Positions 53,122 to 61,327 of a DNA stretch of 64,000 nt are shown here, in pieces. The notes under the pieces were generated by a model. That model did no database searches. It worked only from the letters and a program-made list of their open reading frames with translations, and was not told the DNA's origin. Source of the stretch: Bacteriovoracaceae bacterium (GTDB lineage: Bacteria > Bdellovibrionota > Bacteriovoracia > Bacteriovoracales > Bacteriovoracaceae); contig CANFVK010000001.1 of NCBI GenBank assembly GCA_947450475.1, forward strand, positions 558,001-622,000, written 5' to 3'. Each line of letters opens with the position of its first letter. Within the stretch, counting starts at the first letter, position 1. The translations under genes were made by a program, and so were the position numbers.

Positions 53122-53625
53122 TCAATATGTTATTTTTAAATTTTTGATACCGACAATACCTATAATTGGTATTTTGTTAGTCTGAATAAATACTTCCTTT
53201 ATCTGATGTTCTTCAAAGAGCATGGCCATTAGGTTTTTTTCAATACTCAATCTAAACTCATATTTTTTTCTTTTGTTTTCAAGAAGGTTGTATAAAGTGT
53301 CAATTTTTATAAATCCACCTAATTGCCTATCGAAATTTTCTACGTTTATTTTAGCGATTGAGAATTTACCATTTTTAGGCAATTTAACTCCATTCTTTAT
53401 AAATTCATCTACATTGATTATTTCTTTTTGATTATCATTGTTTTTTTTAAATTGATTCAAAATGAAGCTATGTATTTCATTATTTTCATCAGAGATGTTT
53501 GCACTTAGTTGGTAATAGTCGGTATTGATGTCTGACCTAAATACTGCCAATTGAACTTCACTTGAGAATGCACAACTTCTTAGAAGATATAGAAAAAGAA
53601 TGTTGATTAGTGCATATTTTGCCAT
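53122..53625 (-). CDS. Secreted protein of unknown function
   Basis: The 167-residue product starts with a hydrophobic signal (YALINILFLYLLRSCAFSS) that is probably cleaved near residue 22; the Cys there is not in a good lipobox. The mature part is charged and mixed in structure, with no cysteine. It is a single gene on this strand, separated by 108 bases from the FHA gene upstream. I recognise no family and no clear partner. It may belong to the group of unrecognised secreted proteins on the other strand next to it. Confidence 0.55.
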   Translation of the reverse strand: MAKYALINILFLYLLRSCAFSSEVQLAVFRSDINTDYYQLSANISDENNEIHSFILNQFKKNNDNQKEIINVDEFIKNGVKLPKNGKFSIAKINVENFDRQLGGFIKIDTLYNLLENKRKKYEFRLSIEKNLMAMLFEEHQIKEVFIQTNKIPIIGIVGIKNLKITY

Positions 53626-53733
53626 TTAAAACCCTTAGATTAAATTCTTTGTTATAAGCATCTTTTTAAATCACAAAAGTTTCTGTATAAAAAATATTTT
53701 ATTGAGATACGATTTATAGATTAGCAGAATAGA

Positions 53734-54357
53734 TTATTTTTTTTTATTTTTACTTAGCTCTAGTATTAGTGATTGGTCGTCATCAGATAATTTTATTGAG
53801 GGTACTTTCTTTTCAAACCTTTTACTTGCAATTAAAGTTTTAGTTGTTTTGGTTTTATTCTGATTTTCAATAATTGCAGTATCGGTTTTTATCTCTTTTT
53901 CTTTTTCTTTTTCTTTTGTTTGTTCCTCTTTTTGAGGAAGAACTTCTGGTGTTACCTTTTTAACTTCTTCCAATAAATTTTTAACATCAACCAATGCTTC
54001 AGAAACAGTGAAATAGCTTTCTTTGCTAAGTTCTCCTTTGATTTTCATTTTTTCAAAATCAGTTAGAGATTTTTCATCAATCGAGATAGAGGTATTGCCT
54101 AAAAGTAGAATGTCATTCAATTTTAGAAAACAAGTTTCAACTATTTTTTGATTTAGCTTAGATCCATTGGATGAGCCAATATCGTTAAAGAGGATTTGGC
54201 CAAACTCATTTAATTCTAATGTTGCGTGTCTTCCGCTCATCTTGGGATCATCAATTTTAATATCGCATAAACTTGAGCGACCAATAAAAACTTTTTTGGT
54301 TAATTTGAAAATAACCAAATCTCCATTTTTTAAAAGACATTTTAATTCAATTGCCAT
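53734..54357 (-). CDS. FHA-domain protein with Lys/Glu-rich tail
   Basis: The 207-residue cytoplasmic protein begins with a forkhead-associated domain (about 1-95), which binds phosphothreonine. The key residues are in VFIGRSSLCDIKI, MSGRHATLEL and DIGSSNGSKLN. After a short helical segment, a low-complexity tail contains KEKEKEKE encoded by an exact hexamer repeat at 53895-53917. No Ser/Thr kinase gene is adjacent. It follows the MBOAT-like gene by 137 bases on the same strand. Its phosphorylated partner is unknown. Confidence 0.88.
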   Translation of the reverse strand: MAIELKCLLKNGDLVIFKLTKKVFIGRSSLCDIKIDDPKMSGRHATLELNEFGQILFNDIGSSNGSKLNQKIVETCFLKLNDILLLGNTSISIDEKSLTDFEKMKIKGELSKESYFTVSEALVDVKNLLEEVKKVTPEVLPQKEEQTKEKEKEKEIKTDTAIIENQNKTKTTKTLIASKRFEKKVPSIKLSDDDQSLILELSKNKKK

Positions 54358-54494
54358 TTCAGGTTTCCGATTTTGAAAAATTAATTAAATAATATTTTAT
54401 TATAGAAACAAAAATTTGAAATTAAAAAACAAGACTTGGACATTTATTTCTTTGCCGAGTGTCATGGTCGGTCTTTGTGAGTTGTTTACTTTAT

Positions 54495-55940
54495 TCAATA
54501 AAGTCCCAATGTGATTGTTTTTAAGTAGAAATTAATAATTTCTTGTGGGGAGCCAAAGAGTCTAGAAAAATTTAAGCTTGCAATGAATGAATACAAAACC
54601 AAATAGCCAAGTAATTTGAGCGGTCTGAATCTGTCTGAGGTAGACTTTTTTTCAAAGTATAGGCTGATGCTTACTGCTAGGGAAAGTGCGACTAGATAAG
54701 GAAGGGTTGTTTCGATACTTCGATAAAAGCATTGTTCGAATCCCAGCTTATAAACCATCCATATGTCTTTTAAAAACCTAATTATAAATCCTCCGAAGAT
54801 TAGGGCCCAATTTAGGCTGAGAAAAATCCGAAGTTTTTTAGTTAAAAAAGAAAATTTTTTACTAAATTCAAGAGCAGGATAAAAGAAAAGATTGATGATG
54901 ATTATATTATAATAATACATCGTTCTTGAAAAAAAATCGGCAAATGACTTTGATTTCCATGGGCGATTTATGTGATCTGGAAGACTAAATCCACACATTC
55001 TGGCAATTGCTATCATTATTCTGCTGTAAACGAAAAACGTTGTCCCAAGATAATCAATTGAGAAAGTCACGATTGAGAAAAGTAGTTTTAAAGCAGATTC
55101 ATTTTTCCAGTTTTTCAAAATGGGAAAAATGGTCTCAGTAATATAAACACCGTCGTTTAAGATTATGCCTTTTTTTTGAGTAACAATGAAATTAAATAGA
55201 CTCAAATATAAAATAAGAAATAATTTGAATGCAAGGCTAGATAGAAGAATGTTAGCAGCGATGAAAAAGTTTTTACTTCTTTCAGATTGTGATGATTGAA
55301 CGGTTGGCTTAGGGTTCTCGGTGATTTCAAAATTTAAAAACCAAAAAGGTTGAACAACTAAAAATAATTCTTTGATGCTTCTTGGTGCAACTTTATAATA
55401 ATTAATATAGTTGTAAATGTAAAAAGCATGTCTAGCTAAAATAAGAATTGTTAAATTTATGACGATCGTAAATTCGTTGCTAAGCTTGAGCGATTTGTTG
55501 GCAGTCAGTATGATCGAAAGAATTGCAATTGAAAGAAAGTTGGAGCTTGAAAAGTTTAGACGCTTAAATATTTTTTTATTTAGAAAAAATAAAGAATAAA
55601 AGATCAAAAAATAGACGATAAGAGAATATAGATTTAATAGCCCTTGAGTGATTTTATTAAATACAATGGGCAAAGATCCATTGAAGATGATTTCCATCGG
55701 ATCATTGATAGATGGTCCAAATTGATGTATGGAAAAGAAATTCATTGAAAAAAATAGTCCGTTAATAATTGTAAAGGCAAAAACAATTTCAAAATTAAGT
55801 GTTTCAAAAATAAAACACAATATGACTGGTAAAAGATAAAAAGGCTGAAAGGGAGATGCTGGTATTAACGTAAAAATGATCAACACCAAAATAGAAAGGA
55901 GCCAAATAATATTGTGGTTAAACTTTTCTAAAAAGCGCAT
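54495..55940 (-). CDS. MBOAT-like membrane protein, catalytic His not seen
   Basis: The 481-residue product has about twelve hydrophobic segments. The stretch IMIAIARMCGFSLPDHINRP followed by WKSKSFADFFSRT is close to the MBOAT motif of AlgI/DltB proteins, where NxPY and a Trp/His pair follow. The usual conserved His residues are not there: MYYYNII replaces the W..HISLS region, and SLNWALIFGGF stands in for the LWHG segment. So it may be an inactive or altered acyltransferase. I prefer ATG 55940 over a GTG six bases earlier. It overlaps the SDR gene by 23 bases. An O-acyltransferase role in the neighbouring acyl-chain locus is inferred. Confidence 0.65.
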   Translation of the reverse strand: MRFLEKFNHNIIWLLSILVLIIFTLIPASPFQPFYLLPVILCFIFETLNFEIVFAFTIINGLFFSMNFFSIHQFGPSINDPMEIIFNGSLPIVFNKITQGLLNLYSLIVYFLIFYSLFFLNKKIFKRLNFSSSNFLSIAILSIILTANKSLKLSNEFTIVINLTILILARHAFYIYNYINYYKVAPRSIKELFLVVQPFWFLNFEITENPKPTVQSSQSERSKNFFIAANILLSSLAFKLFLILYLSLFNFIVTQKKGIILNDGVYITETIFPILKNWKNESALKLLFSIVTFSIDYLGTTFFVYSRIMIAIARMCGFSLPDHINRPWKSKSFADFFSRTMYYYNIIIINLFFYPALEFSKKFSFLTKKLRIFLSLNWALIFGGFIIRFLKDIWMVYKLGFEQCFYRSIETTLPYLVALSLAVSISLYFEKKSTSDRFRPLKLLGYLVLYSFIASLNFSRLFGSPQEIINFYLKTITLGLY

Positions 55941-56688
55941 GTCCACTATCGACTGTAATTGAAGTTGAATTTATATTGTTTGACTTGATTAAAAATTCTA
56001 CCGTTTTGGCAATTTCGTTACTTTCATTAAGCAAGCCTGTTGGAGCTGTCAATTCCTCAAATTTCTGTTCAGACATTTCATTTAAGTAATTTTGGGACAT
56101 TTCCGAATTGATGATGCCAGGGCGTATGGTATTGACCGTTATTCCATATTTGGCGACTTCGCCTCCGAGTACGTGACTGAATTTCTCAAGTGCAATTTTT
56201 GAAGCAGAGTAGGCAGTTGAGCCGCGATTGTTAATGCTAACATTGTTAGAACTTAAGTTGATGATTCTTCCATACTTAGCGCGTATCATATCAGGTAAGC
56301 AGACTTTGCTCATGTGCATCGGGCCAAAATAATTTATTTCGAATGATCGTCTATGATTTTCAATGGATTCTAGAAGAAATAAATCATTCCAGGCTATGCC
56401 TGCAGAGTTGACTAAAATTTTAGGAGATTTTTTGAAATCTTCTTTAATTGAATTATATGTATTTTGTACTAAAACATAATCAGAGATATCACATTGATAG
56501 ATCTTAATTCTGTTGGTGGATATCAGGCTTAATTCTTGAAGTGTTTCATTGGCTTTTGTCGAGTCCGACAAAAAAATCAATGCTAACTCGTAGTTCTGAA
56601 TCAGGTTCTTTGCAATCGCTTTACCAATACCTTTGGTTCCACCGGTAATAATGACTAAATCGCTACCATGATTTTCTAGTTTTGACAG
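55918..56688 (-). CDS. SDR (FabG-like) reductase with probable CUG start codon
   Basis: A short-chain dehydrogenase is encoded, with the nucleotide-binding loop ITGGTKGIGKAIA, the NNAG-like NSAGIAWND, the catalytic Ser in INLSSNN, and YSASK. The frame lacks ATG, GTG or TTG in its first part; a TTG at 56580 would cut off the whole Rossmann loop. The frame extends upstream to a CTG at 56688, which has AAGGA seven bases before it, giving 256 residues, the usual FabG length. I therefore place the start there. It is likely a 3-ketoacyl reductase for the acyl chain made by the divergent KS/ACP genes. Confidence 0.72.
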   Translation of the reverse strand: MSKLENHGSDLVIITGGTKGIGKAIAKNLIQNYELALIFLSDSTKANETLQELSLISTNRIKIYQCDISDYVLVQNTYNSIKEDFKKSPKILVNSAGIAWNDLFLLESIENHRRSFEINYFGPMHMSKVCLPDMIRAKYGRIINLSSNNVSINNRGSTAYSASKIALEKFSHVLGGEVAKYGITVNTIRPGIINSEMSQNYLNEMSEQKFEELTAPTGLLNESNEIAKTVEFLIKSNNINSTSITVDSGHALFRKV

Positions 56689-56734
56689 ATATATATCCTT
56701 TTGTATTACTTTGAATTTAATATATATTATAACA

Positions 56735-57451
56735 ATGAGATTTGTTAAAAGAAATAATTCTTTTTTTATTATTGGGGATAATGAAGTTGTACAATCTTTA
56801 TCCCAATTAGAAGACTTCGGTATTGAGTTAGAATCAACAAAAATTTATAAAATAGATCTGCATGACCTAACTTATCCTGAATTAAACTCCAAAGCTTCAA
56901 GGCTTCATTCAAATCGCACCAAATATATTTTGGAATGCCTACACCAATTAAATTTCAATGAAATGTTGGCAGGAGTAAATCTTGACAGGGTTGGTATATA
57001 CGTCAACGGCTCACATAATTATATAGACATAAGCCATCCTCGTTTCGATGCCCTAACAGATGAAGAGGGATACTATCGTCTTTTGAGAAATTCCATTGCT
57101 CCAACTTATTCTATCAAAAATGACATTGGTATAGTTCCAGGTCATATTGCAATTAAATACAACCTTCATGGACCTTCGTTTGTAATGACAAGTCTTTCTA
57201 AAAATCAACTTTTAGAAAAAGTGTCTATGGATCTTGAGTCTAGCATAATTGATTTGGGACTATTATGCTTTTTAAATACTTACGAAGATCCGATGGTTTT
57301 GTCTGAACATGCACAATTGGCCGGTGAAAAAAATATTTATGAAGCAGTCGGAGTCATCGTCATTAAAAATGACAATGACATATCATTAATTCGAAATCGT
57401 GGTCTCTCTCAAGGATATTTTGGTTATTTGAATGATTTTGATCTTATCTAG
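56735..57451 (+). CDS. Degenerate ketosynthase-like protein (chain-length-factor type)
   Basis: The 238-residue product resembles the first half of a beta-ketoacyl synthase: VGIYVNGSHNYIDIS and PGHIAIKYNLHGPSFVMTSL. The active-site Cys, expected after the GP-x-x segment, is absent (MTSLSKN). It also lacks the later His-containing half, so it is not catalytic by itself. Non-catalytic ketosynthase partners are known in type II polyketide systems, where they set chain length. No ribosome site is visible before ATG 56735, but a TATATT box (56723-56728) lies 6 bases upstream, so the message may be leaderless. It is followed by ACP and KS genes in the same direction. Confidence 0.6.
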   Translation: MRFVKRNNSFFIIGDNEVVQSLSQLEDFGIELESTKIYKIDLHDLTYPELNSKASRLHSNRTKYILECLHQLNFNEMLAGVNLDRVGIYVNGSHNYIDISHPRFDALTDEEGYYRLLRNSIAPTYSIKNDIGIVPGHIAIKYNLHGPSFVMTSLSKNQLLEKVSMDLESSIIDLGLLCFLNTYEDPMVLSEHAQLAGEKNIYEAVGVIVIKNDNDISLIRNRGLSQGYFGYLNDFDLI

Positions 57452-57464
57452 TTAAGGATTTTCA

Positions 57465-57737
57465 ATGAGTAATGGTATATTAGAAAAAGCGATATTAATC
57501 TTGAGCAAGATGACGTTAGATAACTCTTTTGTCATTACAGCAGATTCAAAAATCGTAGAAGATATTGGCCTTGAGTCAATAGATTTCGTAGATTTCGTTT
57601 TTGAGCTTGAGCAAGAGCTTGGATTTCACATTGATATTTCAGATTTAAGCATTTCTCTTTCAAAAGAAAGTGGAAAGCGATTTCGACAAGTCACTGTTGG
57701 AGAGATCGTAAGTTACTTAGAAAAGCATAAGGAATAA
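57465..57737 (+). CDS. Acyl carrier protein
   Basis: The 90-residue protein has the ACP fold: helix 1, then a DIGLESIDFVDFVFELEQEL segment in which the Ser of GLES should receive the phosphopantetheine arm. It is acidic, as usual. AAGGA lies ahead of the ATG. It differs from primary-metabolism AcpP in having LESID in place of DSLD, which is typical of specialised ACPs. It lies between two ketosynthase-type genes with gaps of 13 bases and 1 base, so it probably serves the intact KS downstream. Confidence 0.9.
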   Translation: MSNGILEKAILILSKMTLDNSFVITADSKIVEDIGLESIDFVDFVFELEQELGFHIDISDLSISLSKESGKRFRQVTVGEIVSYLEKHKE

Positions 57738-57738
57738 A

Positions 57739-58911
57739 TTGAAGTTAGCAAATGCTTATATTGGCCACGGAAATCTTCTGACTCCTTTTGGCGATGGCTT
57801 ACTTCATAATTTTCAATCTATTTTAAACAATCAATGTGCGTATAAATTATTGGGTAATCATCCCTGGGGATCGGGTTTTCCTCAGATGCCGGTTGGACTT
57901 ATTTCGAACGAATTCTTTCAGCGCACTTTTCTTAGAAAAGCTAGTCGGGCAGAAATTGTTTTGGATTATTTAATCAAAGAATTCTTAAAAAACAATTCAA
58001 TGCCCTTAATAGATGTTGTATTTATTTTATATAAAAACATTGAAATATTTGAACTTTATCGCAAAAAGAATTCATGTCCAAAGTCTTTATTTGAATTGAT
58101 GGATCAGCGTTCAGTGGCGAACATTTTCAAGTTAAATAATCTTAAAATATCAGAAAGCAATATTTGTATTGTTGATAATACTTGCACTACAGGTCTCAGT
58201 TTACTTTCTCATGCCTCACAGGGCATAACTTTAAATCGATGGAAAAATGCGCTTGTGTGCACAATTGATTTGATCACTCCAAATACTTTATTTTGTCTTC
58301 ATAGTTTGGGAGCTTTGGCTTCTAGGGCCCATGAGACGGATGGTTTTTCCCGTCCTTTTGATTCCGATCGAGATGGATTTGTTAAGACTGAATCTGGATC
58401 ATTAGCATTGGTTTCAAATGCACTTGAAACTTTTGAAGGCAATGAATTAATGCAAATGATTTCATTTCATCAAACCAATGATGCTTATCGAGTAACCGAT
58501 GGTCGCGACGATGGACAATATATAAAAAAAGCTATGGATATAGCGCTTGTAGATTCAGGATTGGAGTTGAAAGATTTGGCGTTTATAAAGTCTCATGGAA
58601 CCAGCACCATGCTAAATGATAAACATGAGGCAGATGTTATTGGGCAAGTTTTAAAAGAATTTAGTGTACCGGTTACTTCGCTAAAGGGGCATTTGGGTCA
58701 TACGACTGATGCCTCAGGATTAACCGAAAATTTGATTGCCGGATTTGGTTTAAGTCAAAACTACATTTTACCAATAAAAAATTGTCCAAATCCTGAATTT
58801 AGCCTTGATTTTGTTTTAGGTGATTTTAGAAGAACTAATTCAAAGTATTTTCTTAGTAATGCGTTCGGATTTGGTGGTCATAATATCTCCGCCGTTTTTA
58901 GAGTGCTTTGA
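57739..58911 (+). CDS. Beta-ketoacyl synthase (intact active site)
   Basis: This 390-residue thiolase-fold enzyme should join acyl and malonyl units. The active-site Cys is in VDNTCTTGLSLL. The two His are in IKSHGTSTMLNDKHEA and LKGHLGHTTDASG, and the C-terminal SNAFGFGGHN is present. The start is TTG 57739, six bases after AGGA and 1 base after the ACP stop. The usual first 150 residues are poorly conserved, so it is a diverged member. With the ACP, the degenerate KS, the SDR and the MBOAT-like gene, it probably makes a special acyl chain. No dehydratase or enoyl reductase is here, so the product may keep keto or hydroxyl groups, or other genes may complete it. Confidence 0.88.
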   Translation: MKLANAYIGHGNLLTPFGDGLLHNFQSILNNQCAYKLLGNHPWGSGFPQMPVGLISNEFFQRTFLRKASRAEIVLDYLIKEFLKNNSMPLIDVVFILYKNIEIFELYRKKNSCPKSLFELMDQRSVANIFKLNNLKISESNICIVDNTCTTGLSLLSHASQGITLNRWKNALVCTIDLITPNTLFCLHSLGALASRAHETDGFSRPFDSDRDGFVKTESGSLALVSNALETFEGNELMQMISFHQTNDAYRVTDGRDDGQYIKKAMDIALVDSGLELKDLAFIKSHGTSTMLNDKHEADVIGQVLKEFSVPVTSLKGHLGHTTDASGLTENLIAGFGLSQNYILPIKNCPNPEFSLDFVLGDFRRTNSKYFLSNAFGFGGHNISAVFRVL

Positions 58912-59039
58912 TTTTTAATAAATGAAAACGATTAACTTGCACGAATAATAAATAAACTAAACATGCTTGAAATATCTTTGATAAGATCTGGATTTTAGTT
59001 CATAATTAAATGAAGTGTTTGGTATTTAGTAAAAAAAAT

Positions 59040-59127
59040 TGGTGCCCGAGGCGAGACTCGAACTCGCACGCCCGGTAAAGGGCGAGGGATTTTAAATCCC
59101 TTGTGTCTACCATTTCACCACCCAGGC
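59040..59127 (-). tRNA. tRNA-Leu (anticodon UAA)
   Basis: The 88-base minus-strand sequence forms a class II tRNA with a long variable arm (CTCGCCCTTTACCGGGCGT). The acceptor stem is GCCTGGG with CTCGGGC and two G-T pairs; CCA is encoded. The anticodon loop TTTAAAA sits between AGGGA and TCCCT, giving UAA, which reads leucine UUA/UUG codons. The T loop is TTCGAGT. Confidence 0.95.
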
Positions 59128-59131
59128 GGTT

Positions 59132-60616
59132 ATGAAAAAATTTAAAAAGACGATTTCATATTCTCAAGAAGTTAATTTATTTTGTCAATTAGAAAATGTT
59201 CTTCGCAGTTTCTTGGTTATATACCTCTTATCAGCTTGCTCGAGCGTTAATTCAGTAAAGGTTTTGGAGGCAAAACCGTTAGTGAGTGATCAGCAGCAAG
59301 TCATTATGCCTGGCTGGTTTAAAATCTCAGAAAATTTTAGTCATCGAGACCCGGAAGGCAATTATTTAGTTCATCCTTTTTTTGATTTATCCCCAAAATC
59401 AGAAAACTTGAAGGATCAATCACTTTTTAATTATTTCGTTACAGTGCCTTTTGAAAGTCTCTATAAATATAACTTCGATCTTTATTCCGGAAAGCTTTAT
59501 AAGGAACGAAATTACTGCTCATCAAATGACGTGTGGGATATTTACACGAGTGAGATTTTTAAACCAAATTTTACACAGGGAATTGTACCTCGAACTTACG
59601 ATCAAAATCTTTCTCCACAAAAAATTATTATTTTTTCTAATAGCGATAAATTAAATAAAAATTTTAGTTATGACATAAAGCAATTTCATACTGCTAGAGT
59701 CCTGGGTTCATTTATTATAGAATTCTGTGAGGTTTATCCTTGTGGTGCGAAGTCTAAATGGCTACCTTCACAAATCCTAGTAGGTGTTGATTCTGCAGAT
59801 GCATCTCTCAGCAAAGTAAGTTTATTAAGTGAATTAAAATCAAAGTTTGATTGGAATTACGTACGCGCCATGCTTGTCAACCAAGATGGAGTTCATAAGT
59901 TAGGACAAAAAACAGTGCCAGCTTATCGCATTACTCGGGAATTGACGCAGGCAGATTCCCTTAAATACCTAAACAAAAACTCTAAAAATGTTGATGTTTT
60001 GGAATTAGAAAAGTGGAGAGAAACCTGTTTTAAGCTTTATAATGACATTTGGGATAAATCTGAGATTATTCGTCTCGATAAGGTTGGACAAAAAGACCGC
60101 TTTTTTAAGTATTTTAAAGAATTTTATAAATTTTATTATAAAGATTTTAATCAATGTCAAAAATTAGTTAGACCCGCCAACATCACTGAAAACGATAATC
60201 GATTATGGTTCTTTTCTTTTTTGCAGGCCTTCAGTAATCTTGAAAGTAATGGTTATTACTACAATTGTTGGGATAAATCCTGGGCCTATAATCCCTACGT
60301 CCAAGATGATCATTATTACTATGATCAGGCAAAAGAATTTGAGCGATGTCACGCCAGAGATTTTGAAAAAATTTTTGACCAAACAATGAGTGGCTTAGGC
60401 TTAATGCGAGTCCAGACAAGTAAATTTTTTCGATTTATAGAATATGACACTCAACGAGGTGGTAGTCATCAAAAACTTTATTCTTGGGTTCAACTGCAAA
60501 GTAAATCCAATGTCTGCCTAGATGGTCAGGATTCATCGGAGGGGCAATTGGAAATCTTTCCGCAGGATGTTGTTTGGCCGGCTTACCTTAAAGATGAAGA
60601 GAAGATAATCAAGTAA
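59132..60616 (+). CDS. Large lipoprotein of unknown function
   Basis: I do not recognise a family in this 494-residue protein. The N-terminal 36 residues are long for a signal peptide, with the hydrophobic core late (FLVIYLLSAC), so the true start might be downstream, but no better start codon is visible. The Cys there is in a good lipobox (LSAC). The mature part is rich in Tyr, Phe, Trp and Lys, with about eight Cys, and is probably a folded surface or periplasmic protein. It begins 4 bases after the tRNA-Leu 5' end, on the opposite strand, so its promoter must overlap the tRNA gene. It is not obviously linked to the nuo genes downstream. Confidence 0.65.
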   Translation: MKKFKKTISYSQEVNLFCQLENVLRSFLVIYLLSACSSVNSVKVLEAKPLVSDQQQVIMPGWFKISENFSHRDPEGNYLVHPFFDLSPKSENLKDQSLFNYFVTVPFESLYKYNFDLYSGKLYKERNYCSSNDVWDIYTSEIFKPNFTQGIVPRTYDQNLSPQKIIIFSNSDKLNKNFSYDIKQFHTARVLGSFIIEFCEVYPCGAKSKWLPSQILVGVDSADASLSKVSLLSELKSKFDWNYVRAMLVNQDGVHKLGQKTVPAYRITRELTQADSLKYLNKNSKNVDVLELEKWRETCFKLYNDIWDKSEIIRLDKVGQKDRFFKYFKEFYKFYYKDFNQCQKLVRPANITENDNRLWFFSFLQAFSNLESNGYYYNCWDKSWAYNPYVQDDHYYYDQAKEFERCHARDFEKIFDQTMSGLGLMRVQTSKFFRFIEYDTQRGGSHQKLYSWVQLQSKSNVCLDGQDSSEGQLEIFPQDVVWPAYLKDEEKIIK

Positions 60617-60700
60617 GTAATTGATTTACTTTTTCTAGTCTTCTTCCTAAAATATCCACTAGTTTTATAAACATTCAATGAATTTTTAATAGGAGACTTT

Positions 60701-61285
60701 ATGTCGACTAATAAGCGTCTAGTAAGCGCACTAACTAAAAACAGCGAAGAAGATTTTGCTTTAGAGCGACTGATAGTCACTACAAAGGCAGATTCATTTT
60801 TAGAATGGGCCAAACGCTGGGGGCAGAGCAATTCTCTTTGGCCTTTTCCCTTCGGAACCGCTTGCTGTGCTATTGAGTATATGGCAGTTGTTGGACCCAA
60901 GTACGACGCTAGTCGTTTTGGTGCTGAAGTCGTTAGATTTTCACCACGTCAGTCAGACCTGATGATCATTGCAGGAACTATCACAGAAAAACAGGCCCCA
61001 ATTTTGCGAAGAATTTATGAGCAAATGGCAGATCCGAAATGGGTAATTGCGATGGGGGCTTGTGCTTCTTCAGGTGGTTTTTACAGAGCTTATCACGTGG
61101 TTCAAGGTGTTTCTCGAGATATTCCCGTAGATATTTATATTCCTGGTTGTCCACCAACTCCAGAAGCAGTTCTTCAGGGTATAATGCAAATTCAAGAACG
61201 AATCAAAAAAGGCGTTTCAAGTTATGCAGATGCTCAAAAAATTGAAGAAGACGAACTAGCGTTATCGACACTTAAGGCTGAATAA
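60701..61285 (+). CDS. nuoB: NADH-quinone oxidoreductase subunit B
   Basis: NuoB carries cluster N2, the last iron-sulfur centre before quinone in complex I. The 194-residue product shows the ligands in FGTACCAIEYM, GACASSGGFY and PGCPPTPEA. The N-terminus has about 30 extra residues before the core. An AGGAGA site precedes the ATG. It heads nuoB-nuoCD-nuoE-nuoF here; the usual first gene, nuoA, is not upstream (a lipoprotein gene is there instead). It must act with membrane subunits encoded elsewhere or beyond the window. Confidence 0.95.
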   Translation: MSTNKRLVSALTKNSEEDFALERLIVTTKADSFLEWAKRWGQSNSLWPFPFGTACCAIEYMAVVGPKYDASRFGAEVVRFSPRQSDLMIIAGTITEKQAPILRRIYEQMADPKWVIAMGACASSGGFYRAYHVVQGVSRDIPVDIYIPGCPPTPEAVLQGIMQIQERIKKGVSSYADAQKIEEDELALSTLKAE

Positions 61286-61327
61286 CTTTTGATATAAAAA
61301 TAACAAATTCTTAAATAGGTTCTAGAC

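Noticed and set aside
53895..53917. CTTTTT hexamer repeat in the FHA gene as a phase-variable tract
   Set aside because: The unit is six bases, so changes in copy number keep the frame and only alter the number of Lys-Glu pairs.
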